From assembly GCA_001599355.1 (NCBI GenBank), contig BCGQ01000003.1:374468-438467 (forward strand): a stretch of 64,000 nucleotides of DNA, given 5' to 3'. The DNA is from Nakazawaea peltata (lineage: Eukaryota > Ascomycota > Pichiomycetes > Alaninales > Pachysolenaceae). The notes beneath the pieces are model-generated. The model searched no databases and had not been told where the DNA came from. It worked only from the letters and a program-made list of their open reading frames with translations. A program made the position numbers and the translations under genes. This document shows positions 47,707 through 55,950 of this stretch, piece by piece. The stretch's first letter is position 1. Every line of letters starts with the position of its first letter.

Positions 47707-48309
47707 TCACAAATCATAATTCCCAGTATCTAGCACAAGATCCGTAAGATCATGCAATTTCTCAAACTTCGCGAGCTTCTTATTAAATTCCTCAAGGATC
47801 TCCATCCTCATCCTAATTAACGTCTCCAGCTTTTTCTTCACATCTTCAGTACTGACGTCAAATAATTTGTAGAGAGACCTTATGATTGTCATGATACTCT
47901 GTTGATATTCATTGATGACTCCAATTAATTGTAGATTATAATTCTTCTTCTCGTTTAATAATTGATGAAGATGCAGATTGACTTGTTTCAATTGTGAAAG
48001 GGCATCATCAGTTTCTCCATCCGTTATCTCTTCTAGTCCAAATTTATTCTTGAGCATTCGCAGCTCTCTCAAATAACCAGCCTTGATCAGTTCCTCACTA
48101 TCCTTCTTTAAAGCACCCTGGAAATACAGAAGCTCCTGATATATCGATTCCTTCAATCTCATATTGCTCTCCACCTTACCCATCATCTGATCGACCAACT
48201 CGAAAAAGTACTCATAATTCTCAGTCTGATACAAATATTTAAGTTGCTGATAAGGATTAGAAGCTTTAAGGTTCAGATACTGACCGTTCACTTGCAGAGA
48301 ATGCTGCAT
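47707..48309 (-). CDS. Unknown small coiled-coil protein
   Basis: The protein has 200 residues from the ATG at 48309; the frame extends upstream to a TTG, with KKSDTEKKSDT encoded there. I do not recognise the family. It is almost entirely helical and hydrophilic with heptad-like stretches (QLKQVNLHLHQLLNEKKNYN and DVKKKLETLIRMRMEILEEF), with no signal peptide or membrane segment. Small proteins of this sort are often kinetochore, DASH or Mediator subunits, but nothing here decides between them. It is divergent from the next gene with only 185 bp between the start codons, suggesting a shared promoter. A short upstream exon cannot be ruled out. Confidence 0.6.
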   Translation of the reverse strand: MQHSLQVNGQYLNLKASNPYQQLKYLYQTENYEYFFELVDQMMGKVESNMRLKESIYQELLYFQGALKKDSEELIKAGYLRELRMLKNKFGLEEITDGETDDALSQLKQVNLHLHQLLNEKKNYNLQLIGVINEYQQSIMTIIRSLYKLFDVSTEDVKKKLETLIRMRMEILEEFNKKLAKFEKLHDLTDLVLDTGNYDL

Positions 48310-48494
48310 GATCGCACAACCGATGACACTACTCAGATCTGGATCTGTGTCACTTTTCTTCTCCGTGTCACTTTTTTTCTCCAAACTTTTTTTTCCAACC
48401 TCAATTTGTTCTTCGATTCATCCTCAATTCACCAGTTATAAACCGTAACATAGTTGTGTTGTGTCGAGTTGTGCTGTGTTGTCTGTAATTCGTC

Positions 48495-50699
48495 ATGGAC
48501 TCGGAGCTGAGTAAGAGGGAATCCGAGCCAGCCGAAGGCGCCAGGACCAAATCCTCCAACAGCGGTGCCGCCAGCGTTTCTCCGCCCCCAACTTCACCTT
48601 CACCTTCATCTCCACAGCCAATGACTTTGATCCCGATGAGTCCGTTCCTTGATACTTTGAGTTTCTTATGTGTGGCGGTTCTGTTACCTGATTGGATGGG
48701 ATGTTTGATATTATTTGGGTATATTTTGTTGGGGTCTTCTAGGATTGTTTTAAGCCGGTGTTTGACGTTATTGTTTCGGAATGTGGTGCCTGGTCAGGTG
48801 CCCGGCCAAGCTTCCAATCAGGTGCCTGGCCAAGTGTCTGGCCAGGCTCCCGGCCACCTGCCCGCTCACCCTGCCCACCACATCTCCCCCCTCCTGTTAA
48901 TACCACCAGTCCTAACTTCCCTCCTCCTAGACACTCTCATCTTATTCGCCATGTTACTACTGCAAAGTCAGTTGGTCAACATCGTCAAGATCATGCTGTA
49001 CTCGTCAATTCTGTCTATATTGGCGTCGTTCAAGACCAAGGCAACTGTGAATTCCATTTTGGCTGGACTGACTGTCATAATGGTTCTTTTCACCTACGAT
49101 GTCCTGGTCAATGCCCTTGATTTACCGGTTTATTCTCTGCCTGCCTTCAGTCAGACAGCTTTAACCATCAACCATATCCATTACTTGAGGAAAAGTTGGA
49201 GATTCACCTTCAAGTTCTCTGTGGAGTTCATCAGTGCTCTCTTTTCCATCCATATTTGTATTTTGAACTCACCTTTGACCACTTTCTTCCCCTTCAATTC
49301 TTATACAATCCCATTGGATGAGTTGACTTACTCTATTAATCCTATGGCTTTGGATACAGGTCTGCCTCCAACTAGTGTCGATAGTCTGTTGTCTGTGGAG
49401 ACACCCAAGATCATTGCCGAGTCTCCATGTCCTGCTTTCTTCAATAATGGTGATTCTTCTTCTCTGTACAGACCTTTAGTTCCGGCAGCATTCCCACAAG
49501 ATCAGTTATTGCATATTGAAGATCTTTCTTCTACTTCGTCTGTGGTGAGTCAGAACTTTGAGAATTACTGTGTCTTACCTTCTTCGAACAAGAAGATCCT
49601 AAAGAAGAAGGCTTCTGTTAGGTTTAGTCAACCATTGTGGTCGATTTTGGTCGCTCTCAAGACCTTGGTTTTATACCCTACGATTTATGCTGGAGACGAT
49701 AGCTCGACGGCTTTGGTTCAGTACCGTAGTTATTCTAATACTGATGCTCAATGCTTTGTATTCTTGGTGGAGGAGACTGAGATCGGTTTGGAAGTCATTG
49801 GTTGTCCTCCTTCTAAAGAAATCTACGTTAGAGTCAATGGTGTGATGTGGTATCAAAGTGAGACTGTTAGGTTCAAGGATTCGACTTTGTATGTTAAGAT
49901 ATCCATGTTGAGTCCTCTTTCTGAGTACCATGTTGAGATATTGACCGATCTTGGTGATGGTGTCAAGGAATATTTAGCTGATATTATCGTCAGTACTACT
50001 TCCAATAATCCTTCTCATTTACAACAGCCTATTAGAAGTTCTCCATTGATCACTTTACAACAAAGTTTGGAGACCACAATCTCTAACATCAATAGAGAGA
50101 AACTGCAGTTGAAGAAATTGAAGAAAGATCACCAAAAGGCCTTAACTGCTTACAAGAATGATGTTACGAACAGAAGAAAGAAATTGGATAACGATAAAGA
50201 TGAGAAAATACATAGGAAGATTATGTCATTGAGAAGTACTGTGTCGTCTCTTGAGCACGAATACTCGAAGTTGAATGACGAACTCATGGATGTGTTGACT
50301 AAAGAATCCGAGGTGCATGATAAGTTGGTCGATAACAAAAGAGAATTCGATCTTCGTGTAAGAGAATTCGATAAAATCATTAAAGATTATGAGACTGAAA
50401 AGTCCAAGATTATCGAGGATTTGGATACTCTGAAGGCTGAACTTTTAAGTGTGAAGGCCAAGAATGATAAGTTGACTAACAGACATTTGAAAATCTCCGA
50501 AGAACTGCAAAAAGTCCAATCTGAATTGCAGTCTCTTTTCGAGAAAGATGTCACTACAAGAAAGAGTTATTTACTGCAATTGCAACAGGAAAGAGATACC
50601 GTATGTAACCAAATGGCTTTGGAGAGCTCCAAATTGAGGAAACAATTGGAATTGCTGTCTGTTGATAACAATATCCTGAGGAAACAAGCCAATTACTGA
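48495..50699 (+). CDS. Membrane protein with FN3-like segment and long C-terminal coiled coil (AcrB/Nnf2-like layout)
   Basis: The protein has 734 residues. After a Ser/Pro-rich start come about four hydrophobic helices (residues 55-105 and 140-215). They are split by a Pro-Gly-Gln-rich loop (VPGQVPGQASNQVPGQ) coded by CG-rich DNA at 48788-48882. The middle holds a beta-rich segment (ESTVRFKDS-like; LYVKISMLSPLSEYHVEIL) that looks like a fibronectin III fold. Residues 530-734 form a continuous coiled coil. This order resembles fungal AcrB, a ubiquitination-network membrane protein, and perhaps yeast Nnf2. I infer the layout only and assign no function. The gene is intact. Confidence 0.6.
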   Translation: MDSELSKRESEPAEGARTKSSNSGAASVSPPPTSPSPSSPQPMTLIPMSPFLDTLSFLCVAVLLPDWMGCLILFGYILLGSSRIVLSRCLTLLFRNVVPGQVPGQASNQVPGQVSGQAPGHLPAHPAHHISPLLLIPPVLTSLLLDTLILFAMLLLQSQLVNIVKIMLYSSILSILASFKTKATVNSILAGLTVIMVLFTYDVLVNALDLPVYSLPAFSQTALTINHIHYLRKSWRFTFKFSVEFISALFSIHICILNSPLTTFFPFNSYTIPLDELTYSINPMALDTGLPPTSVDSLLSVETPKIIAESPCPAFFNNGDSSSLYRPLVPAAFPQDQLLHIEDLSSTSSVVSQNFENYCVLPSSNKKILKKKASVRFSQPLWSILVALKTLVLYPTIYAGDDSSTALVQYRSYSNTDAQCFVFLVEETEIGLEVIGCPPSKEIYVRVNGVMWYQSETVRFKDSTLYVKISMLSPLSEYHVEILTDLGDGVKEYLADIIVSTTSNNPSHLQQPIRSSPLITLQQSLETTISNINREKLQLKKLKKDHQKALTAYKNDVTNRRKKLDNDKDEKIHRKIMSLRSTVSSLEHEYSKLNDELMDVLTKESEVHDKLVDNKREFDLRVREFDKIIKDYETEKSKIIEDLDTLKAELLSVKAKNDKLTNRHLKISEELQKVQSELQSLFEKDVTTRKSYLLQLQQERDTVCNQMALESSKLRKQLELLSVDNNILRKQANY

Positions 50700-51122
50700 T
50701 ATAATTTATTTAATAGATCGAAAATGACGTGTACCATATATCAAAAATACCAATTAGGAAGTAGATAAAGTTTTTTCTCAACGGTCGGAAGGTGTTTCCT
50801 ATTTAGGAAATTAATCCCTGACACCCCTTTCTTGTATAGTTCTCATACTTTAAGTATTCAGTTGTTTGGGTGACCTTGGCGATGCGTATGCAAGAAGGGT
50901 TCTTTTATATCACTCGGGGATGATACGGCTATATCAAAATGATAATTTATCATATCTACTAGATCAAATCTCTACACTTTCCCAATAATTAAATTAGCCA
51001 AGCTTGAAAATTTTTCACATTTCAGGTGATGAGTTGGAAAATTTGGCAGGTTTTTTTTTTGACTATTTATACAATTCCTAAAATGGTCTTCTAAGCGACC
51101 TTCACATCTTCATCCCCTACAA
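50700..51122 (+). promoter_or_regulatory. HNM1 promoter region with an Mcm1-type palindrome
   Basis: This 423-bp region contains ACCAATTAGGAAG near 50749, the 16-bp site TTTCCTATTTAGGAAA at 50795-50810, and AAAATTTTTCAC near 51007-51018. A T9 run and TATTTATAC lie close to the HNM1 start. No gene is visible. Confidence 0.5.
50795..50810. promoter_or_regulatory. Mcm1-type site (CC-A/T6-GG palindrome)
   Basis: TTTCCTATTTAGGAAA contains a perfect CArG core CC(TATTTA)GG with the extended TTTCC...GGAAA arms of Mcm1 sites. It lies 313 bp before the HNM1 ATG. A similar site, TTTCCTAATAAGGAAG, lies at 15699-15714. Confidence 0.55.
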
Positions 51123-52706
51123 ATGCATTCACAACTGTCACAGGAAGATTGGAGTGACCTGAAGTTAGATGACGGTCATGGTCTCCTTGATAAAGATCAA
51201 GCGAAATTAGAGCTGTTGGGATACCAGCAGGAATTGAAAAGATCTTTCTCCATATGGTCAGTGCTTGGTATCGGTTTCGGATTGACCAATTCATGGTTTG
51301 GAATATCTGCTTCTTTGGTCACAGGAATTAGTTCTGGTGGTCCAATGTTAATTGTTTATGGTATCATAATCATTGCTCTGATTTCCACTTGTATTGGGGC
51401 CACGCTTTCTGAGTTGAGTAGTGCTATCCCATCTGCAGGTGGACAATATGTTTGGACGAAGGTTTTGGCTCCCAAAAAACTGGCTCCATTCCTTAGTTAC
51501 ATGTGTGGTTCATTTGCTTGGGCCGGATCTATTTTCACCAGTGCTTCTGTCACCGTAAGTATAGCTCAGCAGTGTGTAGGGTTTTATGCTCTTTTGCATC
51601 CAGACTTCGAAGTACAAACATGGCAGATATTCGTCGCTTTTGAATTAATTAATGTTACCCTCTATTTCTGCAATTGCTATGGACGCTGGTTACCTCATTT
51701 AGCTTCCGTTGCCTTATATACTTCATTGGTTTCATTTGTCGTCATCACCATCACCGTTTTGGTTTGTGCTAGAGGTAATTACCAATCTCCATCTTATGTT
51801 TTCACCAAATTCGATAACGCTACAGGCTGGTCCAACGCTGGAATCGCTTTCATCGTCGGATTGATCAACCCAAATTGGAGTTTCTCTTGTTTAGACTGTG
51901 CTACTCATTTAGCAGAGGAAGTAGCAAATCCAGAGAGAATTATCCCCATTTCAATTATGGGAACAGTTGCAATTGGATTTATAACAAGTTTCTGTTACTC
52001 TATCGCGATGTTCTTCTCTATTAGAAATTTAGATGATATTTTAAATTCCAATACTGGAGTTCCTATTTTTGACATATATTTCCAAGCCCTCCAAAGCAGA
52101 GGTGGGGCTGTTGCTTTGGGGGTATTGTTATTTTTAACAGCAATCGGATGTAATATTTCTTCTCATACTTGGCAGGCAAGGTTATGTTGGTCATTTTCTC
52201 GTGATAGAGGTCTTCCTGGATCAAGATATATGTCGAAAATCCACCCTAAACTGGGGGTACCTTTAATTGCCCACACTGTCAGTTCCGTATGTGTGGCATT
52301 AATCGGCTGTATCTACATGGCATCGACAACTGCATATAACGCTATGGTCACTGGTTGTATCTCCTTCTTATTGTTATCATACAGTATTCCAGTATTATGT
52401 TTATTATACAAAGGAAGATCTAATATCGTCAAAGGTCCATTCTGGTTAGGACCACTTGGATTATTTGCCAACGTAATGACGGTTTGCTGGACATTATTCG
52501 CACTCGTCTTCTTCTGCTTCCCAATGACAATGCCAGTAACTAAAGATAATATGAACTACTCTGCTGCTTTCATTGCCGGTTGGACTTTGTTGTCTGTAAT
52601 CTACTGGGTTGCCAGGGGAAGAAGGACCTTCATTATGCTGAACACAGAAGATAATGATAAGAATTTGACTCGAGTACTAACAGAACAACTTAATCAACTT
52701 CATTAG
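51123..52706 (+). CDS. HNM1: Choline/ethanolamine transporter, APC superfamily
   Basis: The protein has 527 residues (yeast Hnm1 is 563), with about 12 membrane segments. It takes up choline for phosphatidylcholine synthesis. Blocks nearly identical to yeast Hnm1 are FSIWSVLGIGFGLTNSWFGI, AFIVGLINPNWSFSCLDCAT, SHTWQARLCWSFSRDRGLP and PVTKDNMNYSAAF. GABA permeases of the same family are less similar in these blocks. CTG at 51378-51380 is the one conserved-position CTG where the yeast residue is Leu (IVALISICIG), a counter-example to the Ala reading though Ala would be tolerated in a membrane helix. Confidence 0.9.
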   Translation: MHSQLSQEDWSDLKLDDGHGLLDKDQAKLELLGYQQELKRSFSIWSVLGIGFGLTNSWFGISASLVTGISSGGPMLIVYGIIIIALISTCIGATLSELSSAIPSAGGQYVWTKVLAPKKLAPFLSYMCGSFAWAGSIFTSASVTVSIAQQCVGFYALLHPDFEVQTWQIFVAFELINVTLYFCNCYGRWLPHLASVALYTSLVSFVVITITVLVCARGNYQSPSYVFTKFDNATGWSNAGIAFIVGLINPNWSFSCLDCATHLAEEVANPERIIPISIMGTVAIGFITSFCYSIAMFFSIRNLDDILNSNTGVPIFDIYFQALQSRGGAVALGVLLFLTAIGCNISSHTWQARLCWSFSRDRGLPGSRYMSKIHPKLGVPLIAHTVSSVCVALIGCIYMASTTAYNAMVTGCISFLLLSYSIPVLCLLYKGRSNIVKGPFWLGPLGLFANVMTVCWTLFALVFFCFPMTMPVTKDNMNYSAAFIAGWTLLSVIYWVARGRRTFIMLNTEDNDKNLTRVLTEQLNQLH

Positions 52707-52793
52707 ATATCTAATACTAGCTCTTGCATTTCTCCATAATTCATTGTAGCACTTTGTATCCCCTTCTGATTAGGTTCACATTTTGGGAAACTC

Positions 52794-52806
52794 TGACGTC
52801 ACCAAT
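52794..52806. promoter_or_regulatory. CRE palindrome TGACGTCA with adjoining CCAAT
   Basis: TGACGTCA at 52794-52801 is a perfect CREB/ATF palindrome, and CCAAT follows directly at 52802-52806. The pair lies between HNM1 and tRNA-Pro, 326-338 bp upstream of MCM2. Whether either is used is unknown. Confidence 0.45.
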
Positions 52807-52848
52807 AAAGCTTCATATTCCTTAAATTTACTAATACTTTCGCAAAAT

Positions 52849-52920
52849 GGGCGTGTGGTCTAGTGGTATGATTCTCGCTTTGGGTGTGAGAGGCCCTGGG
52901 TTCAATTCCCAGTATGCCCC
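52849..52920 (+). tRNA. tRNA-Pro (anticodon TGG)
   Basis: The gene has 72 nt, acceptor GGGCGTG pairing with TATGCCC (two G-T pairs), discriminator C, anticodon stem CTCGC/GTGAG enclosing TTTGGGT with TGG at 52881-52883, and B box GGGTTCAATTCCC. It closely resembles yeast tRNA-Pro(UGG). No intron is present, and a T run follows within 12 bp. Confidence 0.97.
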
Positions 52921-52974
52921 TATATTGCGTTTTTTTTTTGTTTTCCTTTTTTTTTTAGGAAACACAAAATAGTT

Positions 52975-53011
52975 TTTCCCTTTTAGGAAATATAATTATG
53001 TACAGACGCGT
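52975..53011 (+). promoter_or_regulatory. ECB (Mcm1) and MCB (MBF) cell-cycle sites of MCM2
   Basis: TTTCCCTTTTAGGAAA at 52975-52990 fits the early cell cycle box consensus TTtCCCnnTnAGGAAA, and ACGCGT at 53006-53011 is an MluI cell cycle box. A degenerate second Mcm1-like element (TTTCC, T tract, AGGAAAC) lies at about 52942-52963. All lie within 200 bp of the MCM2 ATG, as in S. cerevisiae MCM promoters. Confidence 0.75.
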
Positions 53012-53131
53012 TACTCGATGAATAATTTTTTTTAGAATTTGTTTCGGTTCAGGTGATTGAATTTTTTAATTTATATAACCACTTTTGAGATAGTTTGAGA
53101 AGTTGGTTTAAAAATTGTCGAGACTACAAGA

Positions 53132-55726
53132 ATGCCTGACTCAAGTCCAAGAAAGAGACAGTTTGACGACAACGAGAGCGATGAAGAGCTCATGGGATCT
53201 CCAGACAGATCATCCCCTTCTGGACCATCCAATGTGGCCTTGCCATCTTCCCCTGCTCTGCCATTTGACGACGATGATGACGAAGAACCAGAGATCAGAG
53301 ATGAGGTCGATGATTTGGAAGAGCTGGAGGAAAGAATGAATGAGGTTGACTTGTTTGGTGACGATATGATGAACGATTACAAAGAGAACACAGAGAAGGA
53401 CAGATACGATTCCGATGATATTGATGATGCCGACCAATCTGAGTTGAGTATTGGTGAGGCCAGAAGAGTCAATGAGCTTTTAAACGAAAGAGACAGACGT
53501 CTTGGAGACAATCGTGCCTTTTTGGATGACGATGATGAGGGCGATGTTGAACGTGACCAATATGGACTTCCTGTCCAAAGAAGAAGAAGAAGAACTCAAT
53601 ATGATGAAGATGATCTAATGGCTGATTTCGAGGATATTGATCCATTGAACGAAGAATTAACCTTAGAATCCTTGGCTGATATTAAGGCTGCTTCTGTTAG
53701 CGAATGGGTTATTCAACCTACTGTTGCCAGAACAATCGCCAGAGAGTTGAAATCGTTCCTTCTTGAGTATAATATTCAAGGTAGATCTGTCTACGGTGCT
53801 AAGATTAGAGAGTTAGGTGAGACGAACTCTGAGAGTTTAGAAGTCAGTTACAAGCACTTATTAGCAAGTAAGGCTATTTTGGCGATGTTTTTGTCGTTAT
53901 GCCCAGAGGAAATTTTAAAGATCTTCGACGTCGTTGCTATGGAGGCCACCGAGTTACATTATCCAGATTATTCTCAAATTCACTCCGAAATTCACGTCAG
54001 AATTACCGACTATACTAATATCTTGACCTTGAAAGACTTGAGAGAGAACAACTTGAACCAATTGGTCAGAGTAAGTGGAGTTGTTACAAGAAGAACAGGT
54101 GTTTTCCCACAATTGAAATACGTCAAATTCGACTGTAACAAGTGTAACACTGTGTTGGGTCCATATGTTCAAGATGCCCACAAGGAGTTAAGTATCTCCT
54201 ACTGTCCAAACTGTAAGTCCAAGTCTACTTTCAGAATGAACACCGAGAGAACAGTTTACAGAAATTACCAACAATTGACCATTCAGGAGAAGCCATCGAA
54301 CGTGACTGCTGGTAGGTTGCCTAGATCGAAGAACGTGATTTTGACTGGTGATTTGACCGATACTGCCACTCCTGGTCAGTTGATTGAAGTTACCGGTATC
54401 TACAGAAACACATATGATGGTAGATTGAACGCTTCGAACGGGTTCCCTGTGTTTGCAACCGTGATCGAAGCCAACTCGGTCAAGAAGGTTGAAGGAAGAT
54501 ACTCTGAGTTTGATGAATCATTAGACTCATTCCAATGGACCGAAGAAGACGAACGTGAGTTCCGTAAATTGGCCAGTGAGAAGGGTGTTATTGATAAAAT
54601 CATTGCCTCGATCGCTCCTTCTATCTATGGACATAAGAATATCAAAACTGCTGTGGCATTATCATTGTTCGGTGGTGTTCAAAAGAACGTGAACGGAAAG
54701 CATTCCATTAGAGGTGATATCAACGTGTTATTGCTTGGTGACCCTGGTGTAGCCAAGTCCCAAATCTTAAAGTATGTCGAGAAGACTGCTCACAGAGCCG
54801 TCTTTGCAACTGGTCAAGGTGCTTCTGCTGTTGGTTTGACAGCCTCTGTTAAGAAAGACCCAATCACCAAGGAATGGACTTTGGAAGGAGGTGCTTTGGT
54901 GTTAGCTGATAAAGGTACTTGTCTTATTGATGAGTTCGATAAGATGAACGATGCCGACAGAACATCTATTCACGAAGCCATGGAACAACAATCTATTTCT
55001 ATCTCTAAAGCTGGTATTGTCACTTCGTTAAAGGCCAGATGTGCTGTGATCGCAGCTGCTAACCCTATCGGTGGAAGATACAACTCAACTGTTCCATTAT
55101 CACAGAACGTGAACTTGACCGAACCTATTCTTTCGAGATTCGATATCTTATGTGTAGTAAGAGATCAAGTCGACCCTGAAGTTGATGAGAGATTGGCCAA
55201 CTTCGTTATCAACTCGCACATGAGATCTCATCCAGCCACTGCCGAGGAGGCTGACGAGGCTGCTGACGAAGATGAAGATCTCGATATGGAAGATTCTCCT
55301 CTTAGACCTCGTGGTGATAGACTGAGATCTAGAAGAGAAAAGATCACTCTGTTGAACAAAGAAAAGGAAAAGGAGATCTCCCCAATTCCTCAAGACTTGT
55401 TAGTGAAATATATCCATTACGTGAGGTCGAAGATCCAACCCAAGTTATCTCAACAAGATATCGACAAGGTGTCTAGAGTGTATGCTGATTTGAGACACGA
55501 GAGTATCACTTCTGGGTCGTTCCCAATCACTGTTAGACATTTGGAAAGTATCTTGAGAATTGCCGAATCGTTTGCCAAGATGCGTATGTCTGAGTTTGTT
55601 TCGTCGTATGACATCGACCGTGCCATCAGGGTAACGATCGATAGTTTCATTGGTGCGCAGAAGGTTAGTGTCAGAAGACAATTACAGCGCAGTTTCATGA
55701 AATACACTTTGCCTAATAAGGCTTGA
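53132..55726 (+). CDS. MCM2: MCM2 subunit of the replicative helicase
   Basis: The protein has 864 residues (yeast Mcm2 is 868), part of the Mcm2-7 ring of the CMG helicase. An acidic Ser-rich N-terminus that binds histones and is a DDK target precedes the zinc finger C335-x2-C338...C358-x2-C361. The AAA+ core has Walker A GDPGVAKSQ (about 536), Walker B CLIDEFDKM, and the arginine finger LSRFD. The Mcm2-specific segments RITDYTNILTLKDLRENNLN and ERTVYRNYQQLTIQE are present, and the C-terminus ends in a winged-helix-like region. The frame is open and codon use matches that of the neighbours. Confidence 0.98.
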   Translation: MPDSSPRKRQFDDNESDEELMGSPDRSSPSGPSNVALPSSPALPFDDDDDEEPEIRDEVDDLEELEERMNEVDLFGDDMMNDYKENTEKDRYDSDDIDDADQSELSIGEARRVNELLNERDRRLGDNRAFLDDDDEGDVERDQYGLPVQRRRRRTQYDEDDLMADFEDIDPLNEELTLESLADIKAASVSEWVIQPTVARTIARELKSFLLEYNIQGRSVYGAKIRELGETNSESLEVSYKHLLASKAILAMFLSLCPEEILKIFDVVAMEATELHYPDYSQIHSEIHVRITDYTNILTLKDLRENNLNQLVRVSGVVTRRTGVFPQLKYVKFDCNKCNTVLGPYVQDAHKELSISYCPNCKSKSTFRMNTERTVYRNYQQLTIQEKPSNVTAGRLPRSKNVILTGDLTDTATPGQLIEVTGIYRNTYDGRLNASNGFPVFATVIEANSVKKVEGRYSEFDESLDSFQWTEEDEREFRKLASEKGVIDKIIASIAPSIYGHKNIKTAVALSLFGGVQKNVNGKHSIRGDINVLLLGDPGVAKSQILKYVEKTAHRAVFATGQGASAVGLTASVKKDPITKEWTLEGGALVLADKGTCLIDEFDKMNDADRTSIHEAMEQQSISISKAGIVTSLKARCAVIAAANPIGGRYNSTVPLSQNVNLTEPILSRFDILCVVRDQVDPEVDERLANFVINSHMRSHPATAEEADEAADEDEDLDMEDSPLRPRGDRLRSRREKITLLNKEKEKEISPIPQDLLVKYIHYVRSKIQPKLSQQDIDKVSRVYADLRHESITSGSFPITVRHLESILRIAESFAKMRMSEFVSSYDIDRAIRVTIDSFIGAQKVSVRRQLQRSFMKYTLPNKA

Positions 55727-55750
55727 GGTGCGCGGGACAACAAAGGGGGT

Positions 55751-55801
55751 GGAACGAGAAGGTGAGCGGAACGAAGAGGTGAGCGGAACGAAGAGGTGAG
55801 C
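55751..55801. repeat. GGAACGAAGAGGTGAGC 17-bp tandem repeat, three copies
   Basis: Units start at 55751, 55768 and 55785, the first with one base swap. The array lies in the short convergent spacer after the MCM2 stop codon (55727-55950). Degenerate copies continue to about 55830. Confidence 0.9.
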
Positions 55802-55950
55802 GGTGGATGCGAGGGGAAACGAGAAGGTGATGTGCGGGGAAGATCCTTATAAAGGGGTGGGATACCCCTTAGAGGGTATGGACCCCTTCAGGTTTATCCA
55901 TTCGGAGTTATTATCTATACTACTAATATACTAAATATTTCATTAATTCG

